64,000 nt of DNA from Gordonia namibiensis NBRC 108229 (GTDB lineage: Bacteria; Actinomycetota; Actinomycetes; Mycobacteriales; Mycobacteriaceae). The stretch covers positions 1-64,000 of the forward strand of contig NZ_BAHE01000032.1 in NCBI RefSeq assembly GCF_000298235.1. The letters are read 5' to 3'. The position numbers were made by a program, and so were the translations under genes. The notes under the pieces were generated by a model. The model did no database searches, was not told the DNA's origin, and worked only from the letters and a program-made list of their open reading frames with translations. This document shows, piece after piece, positions 47,752 through 58,151 of this stretch (its first letter is position 1; every line of letters begins with the position of its first letter).

Positions 47752-48201
47752 TCAGCTCAGCCACTCCCGCGTGTAGACGTCCTGCCAGCGAACCGCGATG
47801 TTCCGTCGCGCCTCAGCGCTGCTTTGGGGTCCGATCGTCTCGAGGAGGACGTCCTCGACGACGTCGCGCACCCGATCGGACAGGGCGATGAGATCGTCGG
47901 CGTAGCGCGCGATCAACCCGACACGGATTCCGGTGACGGTGTCGTCGGCGCCGTCGACGGCCGCGAACACGACGAGGCGTCCGAGCTGCCGTCGGGTCCG
48001 GATCGCGATCATCTGTTTGACGACCGCGTCGGTGATCTTGATGCGCCGACCATCCGACGTCAACGTGCGGGCGGGTCGGCGAATTCGACTGAGTCGGGCG
48101 GAGATCGACGAGATCAGCCTGTCGACGTCACCGGGCGGGTCGGCGAGCTGTCGGGTGGCGTCGACGAGCCAGGCATCGGCGAGGTCGTGTGCGTCAGACA
48201 T
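47752..48201 (-). CDS. Asp23-like protein downstream of sigma factor
   Basis: A 149-aa protein. Residues about 50-125 (ITDAVVKQMIAIRTRR, VDGADDTVTGIRVGLIARYADDLIALSDRVR) resemble the Asp23/Gls24 domain weakly: short beta-strands then an amphipathic helix. The start overlaps the sigma gene stop by 8 bases, so the two are coupled. A regulatory role on the sigma factor is possible, but no anti-sigma motif is visible. I am fairly unsure of the family. Confidence 0.7.
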   Translation of the reverse strand: MSDAHDLADAWLVDATRQLADPPGDVDRLISSISARLSRIRRPARTLTSDGRRIKITDAVVKQMIAIRTRRQLGRLVVFAAVDGADDTVTGIRVGLIARYADDLIALSDRVRDVVEDVLLETIGPQSSAEARRNIAVRWQDVYTREWLS

Positions 48202-48832
48202 GAACCTCTCCTTCCCGCTCGTCCGAACTCGGCGTCGATGATCGTTTCCCAGGGTCCCACGGCGCCAGGCGGGTGTGGAGGAATTTGCGGCTCCGTTGCA
48301 GGTGCCCGCGAACCGATCCCGTGCTGATGCGCAGCACCTGGGCTATCTCCTCGAGGGTAAGGCCCTCCACTTCCTTGAGCCACCAGGCGGCTCTGGAATT
48401 GGACGGCAGGTTGTCGAGTTCGGCGCGCAGAGCGTCGATCAACTCCTGCCGCTCGGCCTCCTCCACCGGAAGCGGGCCTGCGGCCTCGAGTTCGGCGAAT
48501 CGCTCGTCGTCGAACGGTGTATCCCGGCGACGCCGGTGATGATCGGCCACCTTTCGATGCCCGATGGTGAAGACCCAGGTCCGGAACGTACTGCGGAAGG
48601 CGAAGTTCGGCAGTCCCTTCCACGCGTGAAGCAGTGCTTCCTGCGTGAGGTCCTCTGCGGTTTGGGGGTCGTCGACCATTCGCCCCAGGTACCGGACCAA
48701 TGGTGGCGTCACTCGGCGCACGAGCACCGCGAACGCCTCGGTGTCCCCGACCGCAGCCGCCCCGGCCAGCTCGTCGTCGTCCAGGTCGTCCAGGTCGATC
48801 GACTCTCTGTGAGCCGAATCACTCCAGTTCAT
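48194..48832 (-). CDS. ECF-type RNA polymerase sigma factor
   Basis: A 212-aa sigma factor. Region 2 reads YLGRMVDDPQTAEDLTQEALLHAWKGLPNF and FRTWVFTIGHRKVADHHRR; region 4 reads LPSNSRAAWWLKEVEGLTLEEIAQVLRISTGSVRGHLQRSRKFL. It is divergent from the Asp23 operon (115 bases between the starts), which is a likely target. GAACC at 48888-48892 resembles an ECF -35 element, but I could not find a clear -10. The M. tuberculosis order has no equivalent here. Confidence 0.9.
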   Translation of the reverse strand: MNWSDSAHRESIDLDDLDDDELAGAAAVGDTEAFAVLVRRVTPPLVRYLGRMVDDPQTAEDLTQEALLHAWKGLPNFAFRSTFRTWVFTIGHRKVADHHRRRRDTPFDDERFAELEAAGPLPVEEAERQELIDALRAELDNLPSNSRAAWWLKEVEGLTLEEIAQVLRISTGSVRGHLQRSRKFLHTRLAPWDPGKRSSTPSSDEREGEVHV

Positions 48833-48946
48833 GCGTGCAACTCCCCCCGTCCCACCCGACTCACCCTACAGACGGATTGCACAGAACCTTTGCGATAGCG
48901 CATCGGTGCGGTCCGCTCACGAGAAACTCGACCGAAGGAGAACGAC

Positions 48947-49456
48947 ATGGCTGCGAACTCGACCGGAACGGTCACCAAGGACGCCCCGACCGACGGCGAC
49001 GCGCGCGAGGCCACTGTGTCCTCGGACGCCGACACGGCGACCGGCCGCGCCCTGGCCCGACGCGACACCACCGGAGACCGCGGCCGCACCTCGATCGCCG
49101 ACGTCGTCGTCGCCAAGGTCGCCGGGATCGCCGCACGTGAGATCGACGGCGTCCACGACCTGGGCGGGACCACCGAGCGCGTGGTGGGCAAGGTGCGCGA
49201 CGTCCTGCCCGGCACCTCGGTGAGCACCACTCAGGGCATCGAGGTCGAGGTCGGGGAACGTCAGGCCGCGGTCGACGTCTCGATCGTTGCCGAATACGGC
49301 GTCGCCATCCACCAGTTGGCCGCCGCGATCCGCCGCAATGTCATCTCCGCGATCGAGCAGATGACCGGTCTCGAGGTGACCGAGGTCAACGTCACCGTCC
49401 ACGACATCGCGTTCGGCGACGACGAACAGACCGACGACGTCCCCCGGGTCCAGTGA
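48947..49456 (+). CDS. Asp23/Gls24 family envelope stress protein
   Basis: A 169-aa protein from ATG 48947 behind GAAGGAG. The Asp23 domain (about residues 45-155) shows TSIADVVVAKVAGIAAREIDGVHDLG, VEVEVGERQAAVDVSIVAEYGVAIHQLA and MTGLEVTEVNVTVHDIAF. The first 40 residues are disordered and acidic. In Firmicutes Asp23 is tethered to the membrane by AmaP during alkaline or cell-wall stress; an AmaP-like protein is encoded at 50996-51544. It overlaps the next gene by four bases (GTGA). Confidence 0.92.
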   Translation: MAANSTGTVTKDAPTDGDAREATVSSDADTATGRALARRDTTGDRGRTSIADVVVAKVAGIAAREIDGVHDLGGTTERVVGKVRDVLPGTSVSTTQGIEVEVGERQAAVDVSIVAEYGVAIHQLAAAIRRNVISAIEQMTGLEVTEVNVTVHDIAFGDDEQTDDVPRVQ

Positions 49457-49800
49457 CACCCGGGGATCTCCCCGAGGCACGCGCGGAGAACTCGAGGCCG
49501 CGAGACCCCGTCGACGACCTCGCCGATGCGGTCCTTGCCGTACCCGGGGTGACAGCACTGCACGGCGGGCTGCTCGGCGAGGTGGCCACCTATCTGCCCG
49601 GGCGGCGCGTCGCCGGGATCGTGCTCGACGCCGATATCGGCGAGGTGCACATCGTCGCCGACATGTCTTTCGATCTGCAGACCGTGGCCGCCACTGTGCG
49701 AGACACCGCCGAACGAATCACCGGACGCACATTTGCCGTCGTTGTCGAAGACATCGCGACCGGCCCCACCCCAACATCGAAAGAAGGTGACGCACAGTGA
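49453..49800 (+). CDS. Small Asp23-like protein
   Basis: A 115-aa protein from GTG 49453, overlapping the upstream gene. LADAVLAVPGVTALHGGLLGEVATYLPGRRVAGIVLD and EVHIVADMSFDLQTVAATVRDTAERITG follow the Asp23 strand-helix pattern in reduced form. It lies in the middle of the Asp23 operon, and its stop overlaps the 59-aa gene. Confidence 0.8.
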   Translation: MTPGDLPEARAENSRPRDPVDDLADAVLAVPGVTALHGGLLGEVATYLPGRRVAGIVLDADIGEVHIVADMSFDLQTVAATVRDTAERITGRTFAVVVEDIATGPTPTSKEGDAQ

Positions 49801-49976
49801 ACAACGCGATGATCGGGATGTTCGTCGGACTACTGCTCGCACTCGCGGCGGTCGCCGGCGGCCTCGCCGGGTTCCTTCTCGCCCTCGCACTCGGTGCGTT
49901 GGGACTCGTCCTCGGACTCAACCGCGACGGCACCATCGACCTGGGTGCACTGCTGCGGAGCCGAGGACGTGGCTGA
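49797..49976 (+). CDS. Small membrane protein of the Asp23 operon, 59 aa
   Basis: A short gene from GTG 49797 (GTGA overlap with the upstream stop) to TGA at 49974-49976. The protein is almost all hydrophobic: MFVGLLLALAAVAGGLAGFL then LALGALGLVLGLNRDG and a short basic tail. It probably forms one or two membrane helices, in the place where Firmicutes Asp23 operons have a DUF2273 protein. The overlaps on both sides support it as real. Confidence 0.82.
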   Translation: MNNAMIGMFVGLLLALAAVAGGLAGFLLALALGALGLVLGLNRDGTIDLGALLRSRGRG

Positions 49977-50418
49977 GTTGACGGCGCCCGCGGGCCCGGC
50001 CGGCACCCTCACGATCGAGGATCGGGTCATCGAGCGGATCGCCACCCGCGCGGTCCTCGACATCCCCGGTGCCACCAGGCATCAGGGCACCGTCGGCTCG
50101 CTGCTCGGCTCAGCGGCCGGTCGCTCGATCCTCGGCACCGATCTTCCGCGGGCGACACTACGGTCCTCCGGCACTGCGCTGCGGATCTCCCTGGACATAG
50201 CCCTCGTATGGCCGTGCGCGGTCGCCGAGGTGAGCCGCCGGACACGCGATCACGTCATCGACGAGGTCGAAAGACTGACCGGCACAAGGCCGTTACGGGT
50301 CGACGTCACCGTGTGTCAGCTGGTCCCTCGCGGCGAGGTGCAACGCCGCAAGAGCGGGTTCATAGACCTACCCGCACCACCTGAACAACCCGTGAGCGAA
50401 GGGGCAGTGCCGTCGTGA
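49969..50418 (+). CDS. Asp23/Gls24 family protein
   Basis: A 149-aa protein from GTG 49969, overlapping the 59-aa gene by 8 bases. Asp23 marks: LTIEDRVIERIATRAVLDIPGATRH, ALRISLDIALVWPCAVAEVSRRTRDHV and LTGTRPLRVDVTV. It overlaps the next gene by four bases (GTGA at 50415). It forms part of the same transcript as the other Asp23 proteins. Confidence 0.88.
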   Translation: MAELTAPAGPAGTLTIEDRVIERIATRAVLDIPGATRHQGTVGSLLGSAAGRSILGTDLPRATLRSSGTALRISLDIALVWPCAVAEVSRRTRDHVIDEVERLTGTRPLRVDVTVCQLVPRGEVQRRKSGFIDLPAPPEQPVSEGAVPS

Positions 50419-50999
50419 CACAGACCAGCACACAGACCGAATCGCTTCGGGCCGAATCCGGGACCGCGACGCGCCCGTTTGCTCCCGCACAGCATCCCGG
50501 CGCAGCAATCGCCGGCGCCGTCCTCGGAGTCGCGCTCATCGGAGTGGGTGTCACCGCGATCCGGGACATCGCGGTGCGAGCCGAGTGGCTCGACGGGCGA
50601 GAGTGGTCCCGCACCGCAGCGGATTGGATCGCCGAGCTGAGCTGGCAGGACTGGATGTGGCCGGCGGCGGCAGGTCTTCTCGTCGTCGGCCTGGCACTGG
50701 CCTGGATCGCCGTCAAGCCACGGCAGCGATCGCATCTGCGCCTGGCCGCTCCCGGCTTGTGGACCCGCCCAGGCGACCTGGCTCGCCGATGCAGCGCGGC
50801 GGTGACCGAGCTACCCGGTGTCTACGACGCCGACACGATCGTCACTCGCCGCAAGGTGAAGGCCATCGTTCAGGGGCGTTCCTCGGTCGCCGACCGGGAT
50901 CTGATCGCCTCGACACTCACCGACGTCGTGTCCGTCCTCGAGTCGCCACCGCGAGTCGTTGTGCGCCTTCGGTTTCGGGACGGAAGGAAGGTCCGATGA
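50415..50999 (+). CDS. DUF6286 membrane protein of the Asp23 operon
   Basis: A 194-aa protein from GTG 50415. Two membrane helices lie at about residues 30-50 (AIAGAVLGVALIGVGVTAI) and 80-100 (MWPAAAGLLVVGLALAWIAV), with a soluble C-terminal domain (TRPGDLARRCSAAVTELPGVYDADTIVTRRKV) that resembles the Asp23-associated AmaP fold. The stop overlaps the AmaP-like start (ATGA). The DUF6286 assignment is from context and pattern. Confidence 0.8.
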   Translation: MTQTSTQTESLRAESGTATRPFAPAQHPGAAIAGAVLGVALIGVGVTAIRDIAVRAEWLDGREWSRTAADWIAELSWQDWMWPAAAGLLVVGLALAWIAVKPRQRSHLRLAAPGLWTRPGDLARRCSAAVTELPGVYDADTIVTRRKVKAIVQGRSSVADRDLIASTLTDVVSVLESPPRVVVRLRFRDGRKVR

Positions 51000-51544
51000 A
51001 CCGGTTACCGGCTTCCCTGCACCGTCTGTCGGTGGCGCTCGTCGCGCTGACCATGATCGCCCTCGGCGGCGGCGCGATCGCCTGGCGCACGGGCATCGAC
51101 CCGCTGCACGAGTGGATCGATCGGATCGACGAGACCGCAATCCCGCGCGCCGTCGAACAACCATGGTGGATGTGGGTGCTGTTAGCGGTAGCGGTTGTCG
51201 CGCTGGGGTGGGGATTGCTGTTGATCTCCACCAACATCGCCCCGCGAGCGGTCGACGACGTCGACCTCCCCGACTCCGATGAGACCGGCGGCCTCACCAT
51301 CGCACCGAAGTTGATCGCGTCCGCGGTCACCGCCGAGCTGGAGGGTAACCCTCTCTTGCACAAGGTGTCCGCCACGGCGATCGACGATCGCGCCCGCAGC
51401 ATCATCCGGGTCGTCGTCACCGCCCGGCCCAACCGTTCCTACGACGAGATCACTGCTCCGGTCGAGGCGGCGGTGGATTCGATCACCACAGCTCTCGGAT
51501 CGTCGGACGTGCATGTGCAGGCGTTCGTCCACTTCGAGAAGTGA
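50996..51544 (+). CDS. AmaP-like alkaline shock membrane anchor
   Basis: A 182-aa protein from ATG 50996. Two N-terminal membrane helices (about 8-30 and 56-78) are followed by a soluble domain (GLTIAPKLIASAVTAELEGNPLLHKVSATAIDD, IIRVVVTARPNRSYDEI). This is the topology of AmaP, which anchors Asp23 to the membrane in Firmicutes. It sits directly after the DUF6286 gene and 32 bases before CsbD. Confidence 0.85.
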   Translation: MNRLPASLHRLSVALVALTMIALGGGAIAWRTGIDPLHEWIDRIDETAIPRAVEQPWWMWVLLAVAVVALGWGLLLISTNIAPRAVDDVDLPDSDETGGLTIAPKLIASAVTAELEGNPLLHKVSATAIDDRARSIIRVVVTARPNRSYDEITAPVEAAVDSITTALGSSDVHVQAFVHFEK

Positions 51545-51576
51545 AGAAACCGATCGGAAAAGAGAAGGAGAAAGAA

Positions 51577-51774
51577 ATGGGATTGAACGACAAGATCAGC
51601 AACAAGGCCGAGGACCTCGGAGGCAAGGCCAAGGAGGCGGCAGGCGACGTCACCGGTGACGATCAGCTGAAGAGCGAGGGCAAAGGCGACCAGCTCTCGG
51701 CCGCGGTCAAAGACGGCGCCGAGAAGGTGAAGGACGCCGCCGAGAACATCAAGGACAAACTGACCGGCAACTGA
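51577..51774 (+). CDS. CsbD family stress protein
   Basis: A 65-aa protein from ATG 51577 with GAAGGAG upstream. LNDKISNKAEDLGGKAKEAAGDVTGDD and the lysine-rich amphipathic repeats are typical of CsbD. CsbD genes are often under general-stress control. It ends the envelope-stress operon and is followed by a terminator. Confidence 0.9.
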   Translation: MGLNDKISNKAEDLGGKAKEAAGDVTGDDQLKSEGKGDQLSAAVKDGAEKVKDAAENIKDKLTGN

Positions 51775-51787
51775 CACCCGAGCAACA

Positions 51788-51820
51788 GTGCCGGGTCGCC
51801 TGCGGGCGGCCCGGCACTTT
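51788..51820 (+). terminator. Terminator of the Asp23 operon
   Basis: GTGCCGGGTCGCC pairs with GGGCGGCCCGGCAC (one bulged base), closes a TGC loop and is followed by TTT. It begins 13 bases after the CsbD stop. Confidence 0.8.
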
Positions 51821-51859
51821 CATAGCTCCAACCCGCGCCCAGCGCGACTTGGAGCTATG
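51821..51859. repeat. 39-bp palindrome, family CATAGC, copy 2
   Basis: CATAGCTCCAACCCGCGCCC with AGCGCGACTTGGAGCTATG forms a near-perfect inverted repeat. Copy 1 lies at 47704-47742. This one sits between the Asp23 terminator and the ahpE stop, so both copies lie at convergent gene ends. Confidence 0.75.
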
Positions 51860-51867
51860 AATCGAGA

Positions 51868-52350
51868 TCAGCCGACAGCGCCGAGAGCCTTGTCCCAGAC
51901 GTTGCTCTCCCGCACCTCGCCCGGCCCGACCATGTCGGCGTAGACGATGACGCCCTCACGGTTGACGAGGAAGGTGCCGCGGTTCGCGTACCCGCGATCG
52001 GAGTTGAACACGCCGTAGGCCTTGGCGACCTCACCGTGCGGCCAGAAGTCCGACAGCAGCGGGAACAGGAACCCCTGCGCCGCCGACCAGACCTTGTGCG
52101 TCGGGGAGGGACCCACCGAGATCGTCACGGTGGTGACGTCGTCGTTCTCGAAGCGCGGCTGCTGGTCGCGGATGTAGCCCAGCTCGCCCTGGCAGGTGCC
52201 GGTGAAGGCGAGCGGGAAGAAGACCACGAGCACATTCCGCTCAGCACGCAACGCGCTCAGGGACACGAGCTGGTTGTTCTGATCCCGGAGTTCGAAATCA
52301 GGTGCCTGGTCACCGACGCTCAGCGGCGCGGTGGGCAGAGCATCGCTCAT
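51868..52350 (-). CDS. ahpE: Peroxiredoxin AhpE
   Basis: A 160-aa one-cysteine peroxiredoxin from ATG 52350. The peroxidatic site is FFPLAFTGTCQGEL, with C53 as the reactive cysteine. Other marks are GDQAPDFELRDQNNQ, PLLSDFWPHGEVAKAYGVFN and RGTFLVNREGVI. It reduces peroxides and peroxynitrite, with mycothiol or mycoredoxin as likely reductant. The ATGA overlap with the upstream DUF3052 gene shows coupled translation, as in Rv2239c-Rv2238c. Confidence 0.94.
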   Translation of the reverse strand: MSDALPTAPLSVGDQAPDFELRDQNNQLVSLSALRAERNVLVVFFPLAFTGTCQGELGYIRDQQPRFENDDVTTVTISVGPSPTHKVWSAAQGFLFPLLSDFWPHGEVAKAYGVFNSDRGYANRGTFLVNREGVIVYADMVGPGEVRESNVWDKALGAVG

Positions 52351-52775
52351 GCTTTCTTGCCCGAGCGTGCCTTGGGCTGGACGAGTCGGGCTGCCGACCA
52401 ATCCCCCAGGCTGATCGCCGATGTCTGGGTCAGGCCCGCAGTGGGCGCCGCCTCGGCGATCTCGCTCGGATCCACGTATCCCGGTTGCCCGGTCTTGGGC
52501 GAGAACACCCACACGTATCCGTCTTCGGCCAGCGGTCCGATGGCGTCCATCAGCGCGTCGACGAGGTCTCCGTCGCCTTCGCGCCACCAGAGAACGACGA
52601 CGTCGACGACGTCGTCGGCATCCTCATCGACCATCTCGGCATCGATCGCATCCTCGATGTCGGCCCGGAGCTCGTCGTCCGTGTCCTCGTCCCAGCCGAC
52701 TTCCTGCACGACCAAGCCGGCCTTCAAGCCCAGTTTTTGGGCGTTGCTGCCCGTACCGTCTGTGGCGGCTACCAC
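52347..52775 (-). CDS. DUF3052 protein
   Basis: A 142-aa protein from GTG 52775. The sequence is acidic and shows ADDVVDVVVLWWREGDGDLVDALMDAIG and GYVWVFSPKTGQPGYVDPSEI, typical of DUF3052 (Rv2239c). The function is not known. It starts the transcript that ends with ahpE. Its upstream gap, 52776-52947, carries a direct repeat of TGTAC and no gene. Confidence 0.88.
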   Translation of the reverse strand: MVAATDGTGSNAQKLGLKAGLVVQEVGWDEDTDDELRADIEDAIDAEMVDEDADDVVDVVVLWWREGDGDLVDALMDAIGPLAEDGYVWVFSPKTGQPGYVDPSEIAEAAPTAGLTQTSAISLGDWSAARLVQPKARSGKKA

Positions 52776-52947
52776 CGCGCGTGACCTCCTGAGGGTGATG
52801 GGACGTTCTTTCCGTCGCCGTTGTGTACATCGGTGTACGCCAACTCGCTTGTCAGCATAGGCAACAGCCTAGAGCCTCACATTGCAAGCCGACCTACGTC
52901 ACTCGATTTCGGGCGTTTCTTTTCGCGTCGACACGCCCGGGACATGC

Positions 52948-53568
52948 TCAGCGCCCGGGACTCGTCGGCACCGGCGTGGTGTTGACCGACGAACGGGGCG
53001 TCGCCGACGACGCCGCCGGCACGGGCGTGTACTCGCCGCACACCTCGAGCAGACGCGCCTTGTCACGTGTCCACTGTCCCGACACCGGGTTGAGCTCGGT
53101 GCGCTGTTCCCTGCGGATCGCGTTCTCCAGACGCGCCGTCGAATCGAGGAACGTCCGCGCCGGCGTCGCGACGTCGACGGGCGCGCTCTCGGTGATCTTC
53201 GGCCGGATCTGATCGGCACCGGCGATCAGGCTCGCGCGTGCCTTGTCCGCGAGATCCCCGACCTCCGGATACGAATGCGTCGTGTTGAGCCGCTCGATGA
53301 AGGTGTTGTAGCCGCGCACCATCACGACCATCGACGACATCGACTCCCGACAGAGTTCGACGCCCTCGGTCCGCACCTCCGCGGCTGCCGACGCCGACAC
53401 CTCCGAGCGATAGATCGCCACCTCACCGGGCGCCACGACACCCGTACCCCCGACCGTGGACGTACACGCCGACAACATGATTCCCCCGAATGCCATGCCG
53501 ACGATCACGCTCGTCCGGACACCCCCGTGTCCCGTGCGGCCGGGCCCGGCCTCCCCTGTGCCCAGCAT
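52948..53568 (-). CDS. Putative lipoprotein
   Basis: A 206-aa secreted protein from ATG 53568. The N-terminus has a positively charged start, a hydrophobic core (SVIVGMAFGGI) and the lipobox LSAC with C35 as the lipid-attachment site. The mature part is soluble and mostly helical with two cysteines (LCRES and VCGEY) that could pair. It resembles the Rv2240c position. The function is unknown. Confidence 0.82.
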   Translation of the reverse strand: MLGTGEAGPGRTGHGGVRTSVIVGMAFGGIMLSACTSTVGGTGVVAPGEVAIYRSEVSASAAAEVRTEGVELCRESMSSMVVMVRGYNTFIERLNTTHSYPEVGDLADKARASLIAGADQIRPKITESAPVDVATPARTFLDSTARLENAIRREQRTELNPVSGQWTRDKARLLEVCGEYTPVPAASSATPRSSVNTTPVPTSPGR

Positions 53569-53778
53569 CGCCCTCCCCCTACTCGTCAGTAACGCTGCAA
53601 GGAAGCTACAGCACCTTTCCGGTCGCGGCAGCCTACCCGGATCCGCCCGGTGCCAAGCCACCTCACATGGGGCACGATGAGGGGTGACACCGCACAACAA
53701 AAGGAGTTGCGGTGTCGTACACCATGCAGCCGGACCACCACCCCCGAGTCCGGCCTGTCAGAGGGAGTAGGCATCACC

Positions 53779-56607
<2,829 letters not shown>

Positions 56608-56681
56608 TTCGGCACCGGACCGCCGCACCCGGGGAGACCGACGATCCCGGCGCGGCGGTGCCCGGGGACTAGATTGAGAGC

Positions 56682-57956
56682 GTGTCCGACGCGCGAGTGA
56701 ATCAGCCCACAACACCACCGGCTGACGTGTTCGGTGAGCGGGGTGCCCATGTACCGGCCCCCGCCACCGTGCACGACGCGCTACCGGACACGCTCCTCCG
56801 GCGGGTCAAGCAGTACAGCGGCCGCCTCGCCACCGAGGCGGTCCATTCCATGCAGGACCAGCTGCCCTACTTCGGCGACCTCGACGCCGCGCAGCGCGCG
56901 AGCGTTCAACTCGTCGTACAGACGGCGGTGGTGAACTTCGTCGAGTGGATCCAGGATCCCGAGGGCAACGTGAAGTTCACGGTCCAGGCCTTCCAGGTGG
57001 TGCCGCAGGACCTCGCCCGACGCATCACGCTGTTGCAGACCGTCGAGATGGTCCGCGTGGCCATGGAGTTCTTCGAGAAATGGCTGCCGCTCCTCGCCCG
57101 CAACGACGCCCAGCTCCGCGCGCTCACCGAGTCGGTCCTGCGCTACGGGCGAGAGATCGGTTTCGCCGCCGCCGCCATCTACGCATCGGCCGCCGAATCC
57201 CGCGGTGCCTGGGACTCCCGTCTCGAGGCCCTGGTCGTCGACGCCGTGGTCCGCGGCGACACGGGTCCGCAGCTCCTCTCCCGCGCGGCAGCACTGAACT
57301 GGGACTCCGACGCGCCGGCAACGGTGATCGTCGGGACCCCGCCGCCGGAACAGAACGTGTCGGTGCCGCTGGCGATCCACAACACGGCCCGTCAGTTCGA
57401 CCGGTCGGCACTCTCCGTGGTCCAGGGTTCGGTGCTCGTCGCCATCGTCAGCGGCCCCGCCCGCCCCACGGAGAAGTTCGTCTCGGCTCTTCTCTCCCAC
57501 TTCGCCGACGGCCCCGTGGTCATCGGACCGACCATGCCGAACCTCGGGAGCGCCCATGCCAGCGCCGCCGAGGCCATGGCGGCGATCGAGGCGGTGGTGG
57601 GCTGGCCCAGTGCACCCCGCCCGGTTCACAGCCTCGAACTGCTACCCGAACGAGCCCTCAACGGTGACGAATCGGCGGTCGAAGCACTGGTCGAATCGGT
57701 GGTCCGTCCGCTCTCCGCAGGGGGCACCACGCTGACCACGACGCTCGAGGCGTACCTCGACTCTGGCGGATCGGTCGAATCCTGCGCGCGCGTTCTGTAC
57801 ATACATCCAAATACTGTCCGGTACAGGCTGAAGAAAATTGCGGAAATCACACGACGCGATCCGACAAATCCACGAGACGCGTATGTACTGCGGATCGCGA
57901 CGACTGTCGGTCGTCTGACACACTTACGGCACAAATCGGACTCTCCTGCACCATGA
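56682..57956 (+). CDS. mabR: PucR-type regulator, MabR-like
   Basis: A 424-aa regulator from GTG 56682. The C-terminal PucR helix-turn-helix reads ETLEAYLDSGGSVESCARVLYIHPNTVRYRLKKIAEITRRD in two adjoining parts (about residues 355-400). The N-terminal part carries a GGDEF-like PucR domain without recognised catalytic residues. In M. tuberculosis this position is Rv2242, MabR, which controls the FAS-II operon just downstream. The AceE gene precedes it by 74 bases and fabD follows after a 195-bp gap. Confidence 0.9.
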   Translation: MSDARVNQPTTPPADVFGERGAHVPAPATVHDALPDTLLRRVKQYSGRLATEAVHSMQDQLPYFGDLDAAQRASVQLVVQTAVVNFVEWIQDPEGNVKFTVQAFQVVPQDLARRITLLQTVEMVRVAMEFFEKWLPLLARNDAQLRALTESVLRYGREIGFAAAAIYASAAESRGAWDSRLEALVVDAVVRGDTGPQLLSRAAALNWDSDAPATVIVGTPPPEQNVSVPLAIHNTARQFDRSALSVVQGSVLVAIVSGPARPTEKFVSALLSHFADGPVVIGPTMPNLGSAHASAAEAMAAIEAVVGWPSAPRPVHSLELLPERALNGDESAVEALVESVVRPLSAGGTTLTTTLEAYLDSGGSVESCARVLYIHPNTVRYRLKKIAEITRRDPTNPRDAYVLRIATTVGRLTHLRHKSDSPAP

Positions 57957-58066
57957 GTCACACGCGCAACATGTCCGATTCCGGATTTATGCTGATAGGA
58001 GCCTTAAGAGCACGTTTCGGTAACGAATCTCAGCCTGATGACGAAGCAGGTGACACTGAGGTCAAG

Positions 58067-58085
58067 TTTGTGGGAACCCCACAAA
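58067..58085. promoter_or_regulatory. Candidate MabR operator upstream of fabD
   Basis: TTTGTGGG-AA-CCCCACAAA is an inverted repeat with 8- to 9-base arms, 67 bases before fabD, in a gap of 195 bases. It is the only strong palindrome in the gap. A role as the FAS-II operator is inferred from the MabR-like gene just upstream. No other structure is seen in 57957-58151. Confidence 0.6.
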
Positions 58086-58151
58086 ACCCGGCGACAAGGT
58101 TCATGCTTCTCTACACCCACATAGGACGAGTAAAGGGTGTTCTCTGGTCAC

